Below, piece by piece: positions 1 to 9,831 of a stretch of 64,000 bases of DNA (position 1 is its first letter; the number at the start of each line of letters is the position of its first letter). Source of the DNA: Bacteroidia bacterium (GTDB lineage: Bacteria > Bacteroidota > Bacteroidia > Cytophagales > Cyclobacteriaceae). A program made the translations under genes and the position numbers. Below the pieces are notes generated by a model. That model had not been told where the DNA came from, searched no databases, and worked only from the letters and a program-made list of their open reading frames with translations. The stretch covers positions 62,001 to 126,000 of the forward strand of contig JAUIAO010000005.1 in NCBI GenBank assembly GCA_030425425.1. Direction: 5' to 3'.

Positions 1-875
1 AATTTGCTGGTGGAGTATTTACCAATATTTCTCATGACCACCTGGATTATCACAAAACCTTCGATGAGTATATCAGAGCTAAAAAACTATTGTTTGATGG
101 CTTACCAAAAGAAGCATTTGCCTTGGTAAATGTAGATGATCGTCGTGGAATGATCATGTTGCAGAATACCAAAGGAGATAAGAATACTTATGGTCTAAAG
201 TCTATGGCAGATTTCAAAGCTAAGGTGCTGCACAATACACTTCAGGGCTTGGAATTGGACATTGATGGAATCAATGCATGGTTTCGTTTGATTGGAGATT
301 TTAATGCTTACAACTTGCTGGCGGTTTATGCAACAGCTGTTTTGCTAGAGGAGGAAAAGGAAGATGTCTTGACTACACTTTCTCAAATGGATGGGGCGCG
401 TGGACGGTTCGAGCAGGTAATGAATACTCAGGACGTGCTAGCCATTGTGGATTACGCACATACACCTGATGCATTGGAAAATGTATTGAAGACGATTGAC
501 AGTCTCAGAACGCGACAGGAGAAAGTAATTACCGTAGTGGGTGCAGGTGGTAACAGGGATAAAACCAAGCGACCTGAGATGGCGCGAATCGCTGCAGATT
601 ATAGTGATAAGGTGATTTTGACATCTGATAATCCAAGAAATGAAGAACCTCAGGATATTCTCAATGATATGATGGTGGGAATTCCGAAGGTGGCGCAGAG
701 ACATACTATGATGATATCAGACAGGAGAGAGGCAATCAGAACGGCATGTAATCTGGCGGAAGCCGGTGATATCATATTGGTGGCTGGGAAAGGTCATGAA
801 ACATATCAGGAGGTAAATGGAGTGAGAAATCACTTTGATGATAAAGAAGTACTCAACGAAATGCTAAATAACTAA
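1..875 (+). CDS. murE: UDP-N-acetylmuramoyl-tripeptide synthetase MurE (5' truncated by window)
   Basis: This Mur ligase adds meso-diaminopimelate to UDP-MurNAc-L-Ala-D-Glu in the cytoplasm. The reading frame is already open at the window edge (base 3 onward gives the central-domain motif [11 protein letters not shown]), so the N-terminal domain lies upstream. The C-terminal ligase domain is complete: [25 protein letters not shown], the DNPR motif that marks meso-DAP-specific enzymes, and GKGHETYQ near the end. The first in-frame ATG, at 90, is internal and is not the start. It begins the dcw cluster visible here, and mraY follows after 4 bp. Identification is very secure. Confidence 0.97.
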   Translation, partial: FAGGVFTNISHDHLDYHKTFDEYIRAKKLLFDGLPKEAFALVNVDDRRGMIMLQNTKGDKNTYGLKSMADFKAKVLHNTLQGLELDIDGINAWFRLIGDFNAYNLLAVYATAVLLEEEKEDVLTTLSQMDGARGRFEQVMNTQDVLAIVDYAHTPDALENVLKTIDSLRTRQEKVITVVGAGGNRDKTKRPEMARIAADYSDKVILTSDNPRNEEPQDILNDMMVGIPKVAQRHTMMISDRREAIRTACNLAEAGDIILVAGKGHETYQEVNGVRNHFDDKEVLNEMLNN

Positions 876-879
876 GAGC

Positions 880-2058
880 ATGCTATACTATTTGTTTGAC
901 TTTTTGGATAAACAATTTGACCTGATGGGAGCGGGAGTATTTCGATTTATCTCCTTCAGAGCTGGTATGGCTGCAGCAGTATCTCTTTTGATCACTATTG
1001 TATTTGGTAAGCGTCTGATCAATGCACTTAGGCGATATCAATTAGGTGAAACCGTACGAGATCTTGGGCTTGATGGTCAGAAGGAAAAAGAAGGAACTCC
1101 GACTATGGGAGGGATTATCATCATTGCTGCTATTATCATCCCAACGTTGCTTTTCGCAGAGCTGGGAAATGTATATGTTCAGTTGTTGCTGATTACAGCT
1201 CTCTGGATGGGATTGGTTGGTTTTTCTGATGATTATTTGAAAATCAAGAAACAAAGTAAAGAAGGACTAAAAGGAAATTTCAAAGTAATTGGTCAGGTAG
1301 GTGTGGGCTTGCTAGTTGGTTTAGTGATGGTCATGCATCCTGATGTCGCGATTCCCGAATTGGGGGGTATTGGGATGTCGGATAGTGGTTCCATTGTGAC
1401 CACACTTCCATTCATTAAGAACAATGAGTTTCAGTATGATTGGCTTTTGCCGATGTTTCTGGAGGACTATACCTGGTTGATTTATGTATTGATTGTCATA
1501 TTTATCATTACTGCTGTATCTAATGGAGCGAATATCACGGATGGGTTGGACGGATTGGCCGCAGGTACTTCTGCTATCATCGGTTTGACTTTGGCAATAC
1601 TTGCATACCTGTCTGGAAACGCGATTTTTGCAGATTATTTGAACATCGCATTCATACCCAATTCAGGTGAACTGGTCATTTTCGGGGCAGCTTTCGTAGG
1701 AGCATGCATCGGTTTTCTCTGGTACAACAGCTATCCGGCTCAAGTCTTTATGGGCGATACGGGCAGCCTGAGCATCGGAGCAGTAATTGCAGTTTTTGCA
1801 TTAGTTATCAGAAAAGAATTATTGATCCCTGTGCTTTGTGGAATCTTCTTGATCGAGAATGTTTCCGTCATTCTGCAAGTCTCTTATTTCAAATACACAC
1901 GAAAAAAATTCGGTGAAGGCAAGCGAATATTTCTCATGTCTCCGCTACACCACCATTATCAGAAAAAAGGTTGGCATGAAGCCAAGATCGTTACCCGATT
2001 TTGGACATCTGGAATCTTGCTGGCCATTATCACACTCGCAACGCTTAAACTCAGATAA
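880..2058 (+). CDS. mraY: Phospho-N-acetylmuramoyl-pentapeptide-transferase MraY
   Basis: Integral membrane enzyme that transfers phospho-MurNAc-pentapeptide to undecaprenyl phosphate, giving lipid I. At 392 aa it is near the length usual for Bacteroidota MraY, which carry an extra loop compared with E. coli. Family motifs visible are the cytoplasmic FSDDYLKI segment, [26 protein letters not shown] and the C-terminal [12 protein letters not shown]. Many hydrophobic segments fit a ten-helix topology. It lies 4 bp after murE and 9 bp before the next gene, in an unbroken operon. Confidence 0.98.
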   Translation: MLYYLFDFLDKQFDLMGAGVFRFISFRAGMAAAVSLLITIVFGKRLINALRRYQLGETVRDLGLDGQKEKEGTPTMGGIIIIAAIIIPTLLFAELGNVYVQLLLITALWMGLVGFSDDYLKIKKQSKEGLKGNFKVIGQVGVGLLVGLVMVMHPDVAIPELGGIGMSDSGSIVTTLPFIKNNEFQYDWLLPMFLEDYTWLIYVLIVIFIITAVSNGANITDGLDGLAAGTSAIIGLTLAILAYLSGNAIFADYLNIAFIPNSGELVIFGAAFVGACIGFLWYNSYPAQVFMGDTGSLSIGAVIAVFALVIRKELLIPVLCGIFLIENVSVILQVSYFKYTRKKFGEGKRIFLMSPLHHHYQKKGWHEAKIVTRFWTSGILLAIITLATLKLR

Positions 2059-2067
2059 TCGCTTAAA

Positions 2068-2448
2068 ATGACGCTACAAGAATTAACACATAGAAATGAA
2101 AAATTCCAGCAGGAAGCCACTCAAATGGCTGAGTTGATTCCTGGAGGGAACCTTATAGCCTACTCCACCAAGATTATCAGGTGTACAGTAAAGCTGGATT
2201 CGTTGATAAAAAAGGTGCTCGGCGCAAAAGGAAATATTTCTTTTTACAATCAGATTGATCGATTGGAAGATGAGATAGACGAGTTGATTTTCTTGATGGA
2301 TCGACTAGACGAAGCAAACAAAAAACAAAAAATAGAAGTGATCAATGGTGTAGTCAAAGGCGGATATGAAATCGTGTCTTTATACTCATTGCTATGCGAT
2401 CAGATCATTCAAAAGAAAACACAAAACCACGACGAATTTCAGAATTGA
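2068..2448 (+). CDS. Uncharacterised 126-aa helical protein inside the dcw cluster
   Basis: A 126-aa cytoplasmic protein without signal peptide or membrane segment. The sequence is mostly charged and looks alpha-helical (residues about 1-30, 40-60, 65-95 and 95-115), consistent with a small helical bundle; no catalytic motif is recognised. It starts 9 bp after mraY, and its TGA stop overlaps the likely TTG start of murD, which implies translational coupling with peptidoglycan synthesis genes. No gene is usually expected between mraY and murD in the textbook order. A role in envelope assembly is only suggested by position. Confidence 0.75.
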   Translation: MTLQELTHRNEKFQQEATQMAELIPGGNLIAYSTKIIRCTVKLDSLIKKVLGAKGNISFYNQIDRLEDEIDELIFLMDRLDEANKKQKIEVINGVVKGGYEIVSLYSLLCDQIIQKKTQNHDEFQN

Positions 2449-3821
2449 ATAAGCAACTCACCATATTAGGCGCCGGAGAATCTGGCATAGGAGCAGCTCA
2501 GCTGGGAGTGAAGCAGGGATACGATGTTTTTGTATCTGATGCCGGACAGATCTCAGAGGACAGGAAGATATTGCTCGAGCAATATGGTGTGGAGTTCGAG
2601 GAAGGCGGCCATGAAATGGCGCGTATTCTCAAGAGTGATGTGGTGGTGAAAAGTCCGGGAATTCCTGATAAAGCCCCACTGATCAAGTCATTGGTGGCTA
2701 AGTCTATTCCGGTAATATCGGAGATTGAATTTGCTTATGAATATCTGCCAAAAGGGGCAAAAGTGATAGCAATCACAGGAACCAACGGCAAAACAACTAC
2801 TACGCTTTTGACGCATCATTTGCTGAAAAGTGCTGGATTGAATGTGGCTTTGGGTGGTAATATTGGCATAAGCCTGGCAAAGTTGGTAGCGGAGGAAGAG
2901 CACGATTATTACGTGGTTGAGGTCAGCTCATTCCAGCTGGATGGAATAGTAAGGTTCAAACCTGATGTGGCCGTGCTGCTGAACATCACACCAGATCATT
3001 TGGATCGATATGAATATGATTTTTCAAAGTATGTCGCTTCCAAATTTAGAATTGTAGAGAACCTGAGTCATGAAGAGGCATTCATTTATTGTGCAGATAG
3101 CGAACCAGTAAATGAAGAAGTAGCGAAACGCAGAATTGAGGCGAGTCTTTTTGCAGTTTCTACAACGAGAGATACCAGATGGAATGCTTACATGGAGAAT
3201 GACCACTTGATTTTCAATTATCAGTGGGATGATAAAAATCAACATCACGCGATTCCCGTCTCTGAGATTTCACTCATTGGCAAACACAATATGATCAATT
3301 CTATGTCTGCAGTGCTGAGCGCTCTCACATTGAATGTGCCAATAGAAACTGTGCTGAAGGCTTTGAAATCCTTCGTCAATGCACCACATAGGCTGGAGCC
3401 TGTCGGCACCATAGACGGAGTGAAATTTATCAATGACTCTAAGGCTACCAATGTGGATTCTGTGTACTACGCTCTGGATGGACATAAGAGTAAGATTATC
3501 TGGATCGCCGGAGGAATAGATAAAGGAAATGAATATGGCCAGATAGCAGAATTGGTGAAGAAGAAAGTGAAATCACTGATCTGTCTGGGAGTAGATAATG
3601 AAAAACTGACCTCATTCTTTGGAGGAATGGTCGATATAAATGAGACAAGACACATCAGCGAAGCTGTGCAACTAGCGCTAAGCAAGGCAGAAAAAGGAGA
3701 TGTGGTGTTGCTGTCTCCTGCCTGCGCAAGCTTTGATCTTTTCAGGAATTATGAAGACCGTGGAGATCAGTTTCGTGCGGCAGTAAAAGATTTGAAAAAA
3801 CTTAAAAAAGCTCAGGTATGA
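2445..3821 (+). CDS. murD: UDP-N-acetylmuramoylalanine--D-glutamate ligase MurD
   Basis: Cytoplasmic Mur ligase that adds D-Glu to UDP-MurNAc-L-Ala. Seen are the N-terminal nucleotide-binding LTILGAGESG, the P-loop ITGTNGKTTTT, NITPDHLDRY and the C-terminal FINDSKATN and SPACASFDLF motifs. I chose the TTG at 2445 because it overlaps the stop of the preceding gene and places the GAGESG motif at the normal distance from the N terminus. An ATG at 2394 would add 17 charged residues and overlap the upstream gene by 55 bp, so it is less likely but possible. The 3' end overlaps ftsW by 4 bp (ATGA). Confidence 0.96.
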   Translation: MNKQLTILGAGESGIGAAQLGVKQGYDVFVSDAGQISEDRKILLEQYGVEFEEGGHEMARILKSDVVVKSPGIPDKAPLIKSLVAKSIPVISEIEFAYEYLPKGAKVIAITGTNGKTTTTLLTHHLLKSAGLNVALGGNIGISLAKLVAEEEHDYYVVEVSSFQLDGIVRFKPDVAVLLNITPDHLDRYEYDFSKYVASKFRIVENLSHEEAFIYCADSEPVNEEVAKRRIEASLFAVSTTRDTRWNAYMENDHLIFNYQWDDKNQHHAIPVSEISLIGKHNMINSMSAVLSALTLNVPIETVLKALKSFVNAPHRLEPVGTIDGVKFINDSKATNVDSVYYALDGHKSKIIWIAGGIDKGNEYGQIAELVKKKVKSLICLGVDNEKLTSFFGGMVDINETRHISEAVQLALSKAEKGDVVLLSPACASFDLFRNYEDRGDQFRAAVKDLKKLKKAQV

Positions 3822-4984
3822 ATGTAGTAAAAGATTGGGCAATTAAGAATTTGAAAGGAGATCCGGTGATCTGGTTCATCGTTTTTCTACTATCGATGCT
3901 GAGTATTTTGGTGGTTTATAGCTCTACTGGTAGTCTCGCTTACAAAATGCAGGAAGGCAATACGGAGCATTATCTCATCAAGCATTCAGCCTTGGTCATG
4001 CTCAGTTTAATTGCTATGTGGGTGGCGCATAAGATAGATTATCGTTATTATTCCCGGTTGTCCAGATTGGCTCTTTGGCTGGCCGTGCCATTGCTCTTAT
4101 TTACGTGGCAGTTTGGGGTCACCAAAAATGAAGCTTCTCGCTGGATAACTATTCCATTGATCAATCAGGCATTTCAGCCATCTGATTTGGCTAAACTGGC
4201 TTTAGTGATTACCCTGGCCAGTATGCTAAGCAAAAGACAAAAAAGTATTGATGACTTTCAGAAAGCGCTTATTCCTATGCTATTCTGGATTGGTTTGATC
4301 TGCGGATTGATTGCCATGACCAACGTGAGTACCGCGGCATTGCTTTTCGTGACTTGCATGCTCATGTTATTCATTGGGCGTGTAAAAGTGAAGTTCCTGG
4401 TGATGTTGGTTTTGATCGGGATTGTTTTTGGCAGTGCGGCTTTGGCTTTTGGTCAACGATCCGGAACGGCGAAAAGCAGAATTGAGAGTTTCTTTAAGCA
4501 AGACGAAGTGCCATTCCAGGCTAAGCAATCTTTTATTGCTATAGCTACAGGTGGACTTACAGGTAAAGGACCGGGAAGAAGTGATCAGAAGAACTATTTA
4601 CCGCATTCTTATTCAGATTTTGTTTTTGCCATAGTGATAGAAGAATATGGCCTCTTAGGCGGTATGGCTGTAATTTTCTTATATCTGGGATTGCTCTACA
4701 GAGGAATGAAAGCAGCAGCAGAGAGCCATAGGGCTTATGGAGGATTGCTCAGTGCAGGATTGTCATTTGCACTGGTGATGCAGGCCATGGTCAATATGGG
4801 TGTGGCTGTAGGGCTGGGTCCAATCACTGGTTTGCCATTACCATTGATCAGTATGGGAGGTACGTCTCAGCTTTTCACAGGATTGGCACTGGGTATTATT
4901 TTGAGTGTGAGCCGAGGAGAGATCGATGATATCGGTTCGCCTCTGGCCAATAATTATAAAGAGAGAATAAAAGAAGCAGCATAA
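3818..4984 (+). CDS. ftsW: Peptidoglycan glycosyltransferase FtsW (SEDS family)
   Basis: Polytopic membrane protein of the SEDS family that polymerises lipid II at the division septum together with the class B PBP FtsI. At 388 aa with about ten hydrophobic helices it has the family length. Motifs seen: VVYSSTGS in the first helix region, FQPSDLAKLALV, the loop around GPGRSDQKNYLPHSYSDFVFAIVIEEYG, and GLPLPLISMGGTSQL near the end. Its ATG overlaps the murD stop, and murG follows after 32 bp. Confidence 0.97.
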   Translation: MNVVKDWAIKNLKGDPVIWFIVFLLSMLSILVVYSSTGSLAYKMQEGNTEHYLIKHSALVMLSLIAMWVAHKIDYRYYSRLSRLALWLAVPLLLFTWQFGVTKNEASRWITIPLINQAFQPSDLAKLALVITLASMLSKRQKSIDDFQKALIPMLFWIGLICGLIAMTNVSTAALLFVTCMLMLFIGRVKVKFLVMLVLIGIVFGSAALAFGQRSGTAKSRIESFFKQDEVPFQAKQSFIAIATGGLTGKGPGRSDQKNYLPHSYSDFVFAIVIEEYGLLGGMAVIFLYLGLLYRGMKAAAESHRAYGGLLSAGLSFALVMQAMVNMGVAVGLGPITGLPLPLISMGGTSQLFTGLALGIILSVSRGEIDDIGSPLANNYKERIKEAA

Positions 4985-5016
4985 TCGAAAAGCAGCAACC
5001 ATATAGCCAACGTCCC

Positions 5017-6114
5017 TTGCGGATCATGATAAGCGGTGGAGGCACCGGCGGGCATATTTACCCGGCTATTTCTATTGCACAGGCACTACAAGACATGCTA
5101 CAGGATGTAGAGATTCTTTTTGTTGGAGCTAAAGGCAAAATGGAAATGAAAAAAGTGCCTGATGCTGGTTTTGAGATTGTAGGGCTGTGGATCAGTGGAA
5201 TTCAGAGAAGTCTGTCTTTGCAGAATCTGCTGTTTCCTTTCAAGCTAATTTCCAGTATTTGGAATGCGTTTGGGTTGGTAAGAAAATTCAAACCGGATGC
5301 GGTGGTAGGAGTAGGTGGTTATGCGAGTGGTCCATTGTTATATGCGGCTGCAAATAAGAAAGTTCCTTGCTTGATTCAGGAACAAAATTCTTACGCTGGT
5401 TTGACTAACAAGTTGCTAGCCAAACGTGTGCAAAAAATTTGTGTGGCGCACGGAGGAATGGAAAAGTACTTCCCTGCTGATAAGCTGGCAGTAACAGGAA
5501 ATCCTGTTCGCAAGACGATTGTTTTGAAGGAAAATTTGAAGTCTTCAGCCTTTGATTTCTTCAATCTTGACCCTGAGAAAAAGACCTTATTGATCATTGG
5601 CGGAAGCCTTGGTGCACGCTCGATCAATGAATTTATACTGGCTGGATATGAGCGTTTGGCTAAATCTGGCTACCAGGTGATTTGGCAGACCGGCGGTTTT
5701 TATTTCGAAGAAATGAAACAAAGAATTCCATCAAAGGCTGAGCATATCATCATCAAAGACTTTGTAAGAGAAATGCATTATGCCTATGCAGTGGCTGATG
5801 TGGTGATTTCCAGAGCTGGAGCACTTTCGATAGCAGAGTTGATGCTGACGGGCAAGCCAAGTGTGTTGGTGCCTAGCCCTAATGTGGCTGAGGATCACCA
5901 GACAATTAATGCAAAAGCATTGGTAGAGCGAGATGCTGCAGTGATGGTGAAGGACAATGAAGGAGAAGAGAAATTGCTGGATATCGCCATTGAATTATTA
6001 GAGGATGAGGCTCATAAAGCAGAATTGAGTAAAAACATTAAATCCATGTCGCATCCTGATGCGGCAATGGACATAGCAAACGAAATAGTAAAACTCATTT
6101 CGGAGACTAATTGA
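5017..6114 (+). CDS. murG: UDP-GlcNAc:lipid I N-acetylglucosaminyltransferase MurG
   Basis: GT28 glycosyltransferase on the inner membrane face that converts lipid I to lipid II. The N-terminal glycine loop MISGGGTGGHIYPA, VGVGGYASGP, QEQNSYAGLTNK, the C-terminal donor-domain GGSLGARSIN and SRAGALSIAEL are all present; 365 aa is normal. The start is TTG at 5017 (MRIMISGGG); an ATG at 5026 is an alternative that leaves the motif very close to the terminus. The TGA stop overlaps the TTG start of murC. Confidence 0.97.
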   Translation: MRIMISGGGTGGHIYPAISIAQALQDMLQDVEILFVGAKGKMEMKKVPDAGFEIVGLWISGIQRSLSLQNLLFPFKLISSIWNAFGLVRKFKPDAVVGVGGYASGPLLYAAANKKVPCLIQEQNSYAGLTNKLLAKRVQKICVAHGGMEKYFPADKLAVTGNPVRKTIVLKENLKSSAFDFFNLDPEKKTLLIIGGSLGARSINEFILAGYERLAKSGYQVIWQTGGFYFEEMKQRIPSKAEHIIIKDFVREMHYAYAVADVVISRAGALSIAELMLTGKPSVLVPSPNVAEDHQTINAKALVERDAAVMVKDNEGEEKLLDIAIELLEDEAHKAELSKNIKSMSHPDAAMDIANEIVKLISETN

Positions 6115-7505
6115 AAATGAAGCTGGAAAATATACATAACGTCTATTTTGTAGGGATCGGAGGGATCGGCATGAGCGCCATAGCCCGTTGGTTCAACCAG
6201 CGAGGTGTGCGTGTAGGTGGCTATGATCGTGTGAAGACCGTTCTTACTTCAAGATTAGAGGAGGAAGGTATGTGGATTCATTATGACGATCATAAAGAAG
6301 CTATTCCAGCCGAATTTCTCAACACTGAAAATACGTTGATCATTTTCACCCCTGCTATTCCAAAGAATCATGGAGAGTTGACTCATTTCCAGACTGCTGG
6401 ATTCGAGGTGAAGAAGCGTTCTGAAGTATTAGGAATTATTTCCAGAGGACATTATACCATAGCAGTAGGAGGTACACATGGAAAGACTACTACTTCTTCC
6501 ATGGTTGCTCATTTGCTAAACCAGTCTGAGAAAGGATGTTCTGCATTTATTGGAGGAATCATGGCCAATTATGATTCTAATCTGATCGTAGGAAATGAGG
6601 CAGCACCTGTAGTTGTAGAAGCAGACGAGTTTGATCGTTCGTTTTTGAGGCTTTCGCCAAATTATTCAATTCTTACTTCAGCAGATCCAGACCATCTCGA
6701 TATCTATGGAGATGATGCGGAAATCAAAAGGACATTTGGTGAGTTTCTGTTGCTAAGTGGATCAGAAGGCAAGACTTTGATTCATCATGTTGCGGCTTCC
6801 TCTATTGCTGAATATTTGGAAAATGACTATTTCACTTATGGAATTGACAATGGGGATATTCAGGCCAATGCGTTGAGAGCAGTTGATGGCTCTTTCATCT
6901 TCAATTATGATGGCAGAGGTCAGAAAATTAAAGATATCAGACTAAATGTGCCAGGTTTCCACAATGTAGAAAATGCCATTGCGGCAATCACTGTCGGACT
7001 CGATATGGGCATGAGTGCAGAAGATGTGAAGGCTGCGATAGATAGTTACAAAGGAGTGAAGAGAAGATTTGAGTACATCATTAAAACACCTGATTTTGTA
7101 TTCATCGATGATTACGCTCATCACCCAACAGAAATCAGTGCATTCTTAAAATCGACCAGAGCTTTGTTCCCTCAGAAAAAGCTGACGGCCATATTTCAGC
7201 CGCATTTATTCAGCAGGACGAATGATTTTCAGGATGGATTTGCAGAGAGTTTAGCGCTTGCGGATGAAATCATTTTGTTGGATATCTATCCAGCCAGGGA
7301 GGAACCGATCCCTGGAGTGTCCTCAGAGATCATTCTGGATAAAATCAATAAGGAGTCCAAAGTATTGACTTCCAAAGCAGAGTTGTTGGACATGATCAGC
7401 ACCAAACACGTAGAGCTTTTGTGCACGATTGGTGCTGGAGATATTGACACTAAGATCCCTGAGTTGAAGTCTTTTTACCTAAACAAACTGAACATACATG
7501 CTTAA
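6111..7505 (+). CDS. murC: UDP-N-acetylmuramate--L-alanine ligase MurC
   Basis: First Mur ligase, adding L-Ala to UDP-MurNAc. Seen: the N-terminal VGIGGIGMSAIA, the P-loop VGGTHGKTTTSS, EADEFDRSFLRLSPNYSILTSADPDHLDIY, and VKRRFEYI, DDYAHHPTEI, FQPHLFSRT in the C-terminal half. The likely start is TTG at 6111, overlapping the murG stop; the ATG at 6117 is equally compatible. The 464 aa fit the family. The next gene, ftsQ, overlaps its 3' end by 8 bp. Confidence 0.97.
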   Translation: MKMKLENIHNVYFVGIGGIGMSAIARWFNQRGVRVGGYDRVKTVLTSRLEEEGMWIHYDDHKEAIPAEFLNTENTLIIFTPAIPKNHGELTHFQTAGFEVKKRSEVLGIISRGHYTIAVGGTHGKTTTSSMVAHLLNQSEKGCSAFIGGIMANYDSNLIVGNEAAPVVVEADEFDRSFLRLSPNYSILTSADPDHLDIYGDDAEIKRTFGEFLLLSGSEGKTLIHHVAASSIAEYLENDYFTYGIDNGDIQANALRAVDGSFIFNYDGRGQKIKDIRLNVPGFHNVENAIAAITVGLDMGMSAEDVKAAIDSYKGVKRRFEYIIKTPDFVFIDDYAHHPTEISAFLKSTRALFPQKKLTAIFQPHLFSRTNDFQDGFAESLALADEIILLDIYPAREEPIPGVSSEIILDKINKESKVLTSKAELLDMISTKHVELLCTIGAGDIDTKIPELKSFYLNKLNIHA

Positions 7506-8250
7506 GATAAAGACCATATTGTTTTTGAGTGTTGCAGCTGTTTTATTGTTTGGGATCATTGGATTCACCACGGTCAAGAGTGGGTCGAAGAGAGTGCGAG
7601 ATGTGCAGGTAAATATTCTGGATCAGGATGGTAATTACTTTACTGACAAGCAGGAAGTGCTGAACCTTATCAACAACAACAATACAGACTATGTGCTGAG
7701 CCTTTCGCTTAGCCAGATTGATTTGAAAACTTTAGAAATGCAGGTGGAGTCACATCCATTTATCAAGCAGGCAGAGGTTTATCATGACATCAAAGGCAAC
7801 CTGATAGTGAAAGTAGAGCAAGCAAAGCCAATTGCGAGGATTTTCAACCCAAAAGGTCCGGATCAATACATAGATGAAGAAGGTTTTCTCTTGCCTACAT
7901 CCCAGAAACATACGGCCAGGGTTCCGATCATCGAAATTGAAAGAGGTTTTAGCTGGAAGGAAAACATCACTGAATTGGAGTATGGTCAGAAGATCCTGGA
8001 GCTGTTACAATTTGTGCAGCAGGATGAGTTTTGGCGTGCACAGATCGCTCAGTTGGTAATTGACAAAAAAGGTGAAATCACCTTCTTACCACAGGTTTCC
8101 AAGCAGGAAGTGGTATTTGGAATGCCTGAAGATATCGAATCAAAATTTAGGAAACTGAAAATATTTTATAAAGAGATTTTGCCGAACAAAGGTTGGAATA
8201 CCTATACCGCGGTAAACTTGAAATTTAAAAATCAAATCGTCTGTGAATAA
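7498..8250 (+). CDS. ftsQ: Cell division protein FtsQ/DivIB-like
   Basis: Bitopic division protein: a short cytoplasmic N terminus, one membrane helix at residues about 5-22 (ILFLSVAAVLLFGIIGF), then an extracytoplasmic POTRA-like domain (residues about 35-110, with VESHPFIKQAEVYHDIKGNLIVKVEQ) and a C-terminal FtsQ domain. FtsQ sequences are poorly conserved; the call relies on this architecture, its 250 aa length and its position between murC and ftsA. The last codons (IVCE then stop) lie in a 17-bp direct repeat that recurs 120 bp downstream. Confidence 0.9.
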   Translation: MLKIKTILFLSVAAVLLFGIIGFTTVKSGSKRVRDVQVNILDQDGNYFTDKQEVLNLINNNNTDYVLSLSLSQIDLKTLEMQVESHPFIKQAEVYHDIKGNLIVKVEQAKPIARIFNPKGPDQYIDEEGFLLPTSQKHTARVPIIEIERGFSWKENITELEYGQKILELLQFVQQDEFWRAQIAQLVIDKKGEITFLPQVSKQEVVFGMPEDIESKFRKLKIFYKEILPNKGWNTYTAVNLKFKNQIVCE

Positions 8251-8370
8251 TAGTCTTCGGTCATCGGTCAATAGTCAACAATTTGGTGCTTTCCTGAGCA
8301 CGGATTATACTGCGGGCTCTCGTCCAAAAACTGAGGACAAAAGCAAAAAGAATAAATCGTCTGTGAATAA
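8234..8370 (+). repeat. 17-bp direct repeat bracketing a short insert between ftsQ and ftsA
   Basis: The 17-mer AAATCGTCTGTGAATAA occurs at 8234-8250, where it encodes the last residues and stop of ftsQ, and again at 8354-8370. The 103 bp between the copies carry iterated GGTCAATAGTCAA/CAGTCAATAGACC-type words that resemble dispersed Bacteroidota intergenic repeats. A small insertion with target duplication, or a slip-duplication of the ftsQ tail, would both give this arrangement. The 8251-8465 gap holds no convincing gene. Confidence 0.7.
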
Positions 8371-8465
8371 AAGGTTGGACCATAGCATCCAGTCAATAGA
8401 CCATATTAACTATGGACTGTGGACTATAAACTATGGGCTAACTGAAAAATTAAACTGCTTACAAA

Positions 8466-9764
8466 ATGAAAGATAAAATCGTCGTAGGGCTGGACATTGG
8501 CACCACCAAGATTTGCGCTGTAGTCGGTCGCAAAAATGAGTACGGAAAACTCGAAGTAATAGGAATGGGTAAAGCGGTCTCCGATGGGGTGATCCGTGGA
8601 ATTGTGACCAATATTGACAAAACAGTCAATGCTATTGAGAAAGCGATAGCAGAGGCTTGTGAGCAGTCAGATACTGAGATAGGAGTGGTGAATGTAGGGA
8701 TTGCCGGACAGCACATCCGCAGTGCCATTCATCATGGTTCTATCACCAGAGATTCTGATGATGAGATCACTGTGGAAGATGTTAATAAGTTGACAAATGA
8801 TATGTATCGCATCGTGATTCCGCCGGGTAGCGAGATCATTCATGTGATGCCACAGGACTACATCATTGATTATGAAGATGGTATCAAAGACCCTGTTGGA
8901 ATGTCTGGTGTGAAGATGGAAGCAGATTTCCATATCATCACTGCGCAAACAAATGCGATCAACAACATCAATAAGTGCGTGAGGAAAGCAGATTTAGAAA
9001 TCGAAAATCTGATATTGGAGCCGTTGGCATCCAGTCTCGCTGTATTGAGTGACGAAGAAAAAGAAGCTGGTGTTTGCTTGGTAGACATAGGAGGTGGTAC
9101 CACGGACATAGCGGTATTTTATGACAATATCATTCGCCATACTGCAGTCATTCCTTTCGGTGGCAATATCATCACGCAGGATATTAAGCAGGGCTGCATG
9201 GTAATGGAGCATCAGGCGGAGTTGTTGAAAACAAAGTTTGGAAGAGCCATTTCTGAAGAGGCCAATCCAAATGAAATCATTTCAATTCCGGGATTGAGAA
9301 ACAGGCCACCAAAAGAAATATCGGTAAAGAATCTCGCTAATATCATTGAGGCTAGAATGGAAGAGATCATTGAGATGGTTCACACAGAGATCATTACTTC
9401 CGGTTACAACAAAAAGCTTGCAGCAGGTATCGTGCTGACAGGGGGTGGGTCACAGCTCACCAACTTGAAGCAATTGTTTGAATATATGACAGGGCTGGAT
9501 ACCAGAATTGGTTATCCAAATGAGCATTTGGGCAAAGGCAAGATCGAATCTGTGAAGAGTCCAATGTATGCGACTACCATCGGTTTGGTGCTGTCTGGGT
9601 TTAGAGCTCTGGATATGAGAGAAGATCAGTACATGGAGCGTGCGGCAAAACTCACAAAAGAAAAACCAAATAGAATAAGACAGGGAGCGAGTATTTTTCA
9701 AAGTATTCTGGATAAAACCAAAGGACTCCTGATCGATGATATCGATGATGAAAAGGATTATTAA
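8466..9764 (+). CDS. ftsA: Cell division protein FtsA
   Basis: Actin-like ATPase that tethers FtsZ filaments to the membrane. Seen: the phosphate 1 motif VGLDIGTTKICAVVG at the N terminus, the SHS2/1C region at residues about 85-160, phosphate 2 CLVDIGGGTTDIAVF, adenosine motif GIVLTGGGSQLTNL, and a basic C-terminal region (AKLTKEKPNRIRQGASIFQSIL) that could form the membrane-targeting amphipathic helix, followed by an acidic tail. 432 aa is typical. ftsZ follows after 67 bp. Confidence 0.97.
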   Translation: MKDKIVVGLDIGTTKICAVVGRKNEYGKLEVIGMGKAVSDGVIRGIVTNIDKTVNAIEKAIAEACEQSDTEIGVVNVGIAGQHIRSAIHHGSITRDSDDEITVEDVNKLTNDMYRIVIPPGSEIIHVMPQDYIIDYEDGIKDPVGMSGVKMEADFHIITAQTNAINNINKCVRKADLEIENLILEPLASSLAVLSDEEKEAGVCLVDIGGGTTDIAVFYDNIIRHTAVIPFGGNIITQDIKQGCMVMEHQAELLKTKFGRAISEEANPNEIISIPGLRNRPPKEISVKNLANIIEARMEEIIEMVHTEIITSGYNKKLAAGIVLTGGGSQLTNLKQLFEYMTGLDTRIGYPNEHLGKGKIESVKSPMYATTIGLVLSGFRALDMREDQYMERAAKLTKEKPNRIRQGASIFQSILDKTKGLLIDDIDDEKDY

Positions 9765-9831
9765 ATCAATTGAAACCAACGAGCCGAAAGGCACAACAAA
9801 TGCATAAATAGTAATTTAAACTACAAACGTC

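Noticed and set aside
8243-8476. A 77-codon frame between ftsQ and ftsA
   Set aside because: It starts within ftsQ, ends within ftsA and consists of low-complexity intergenic repeat sequence.
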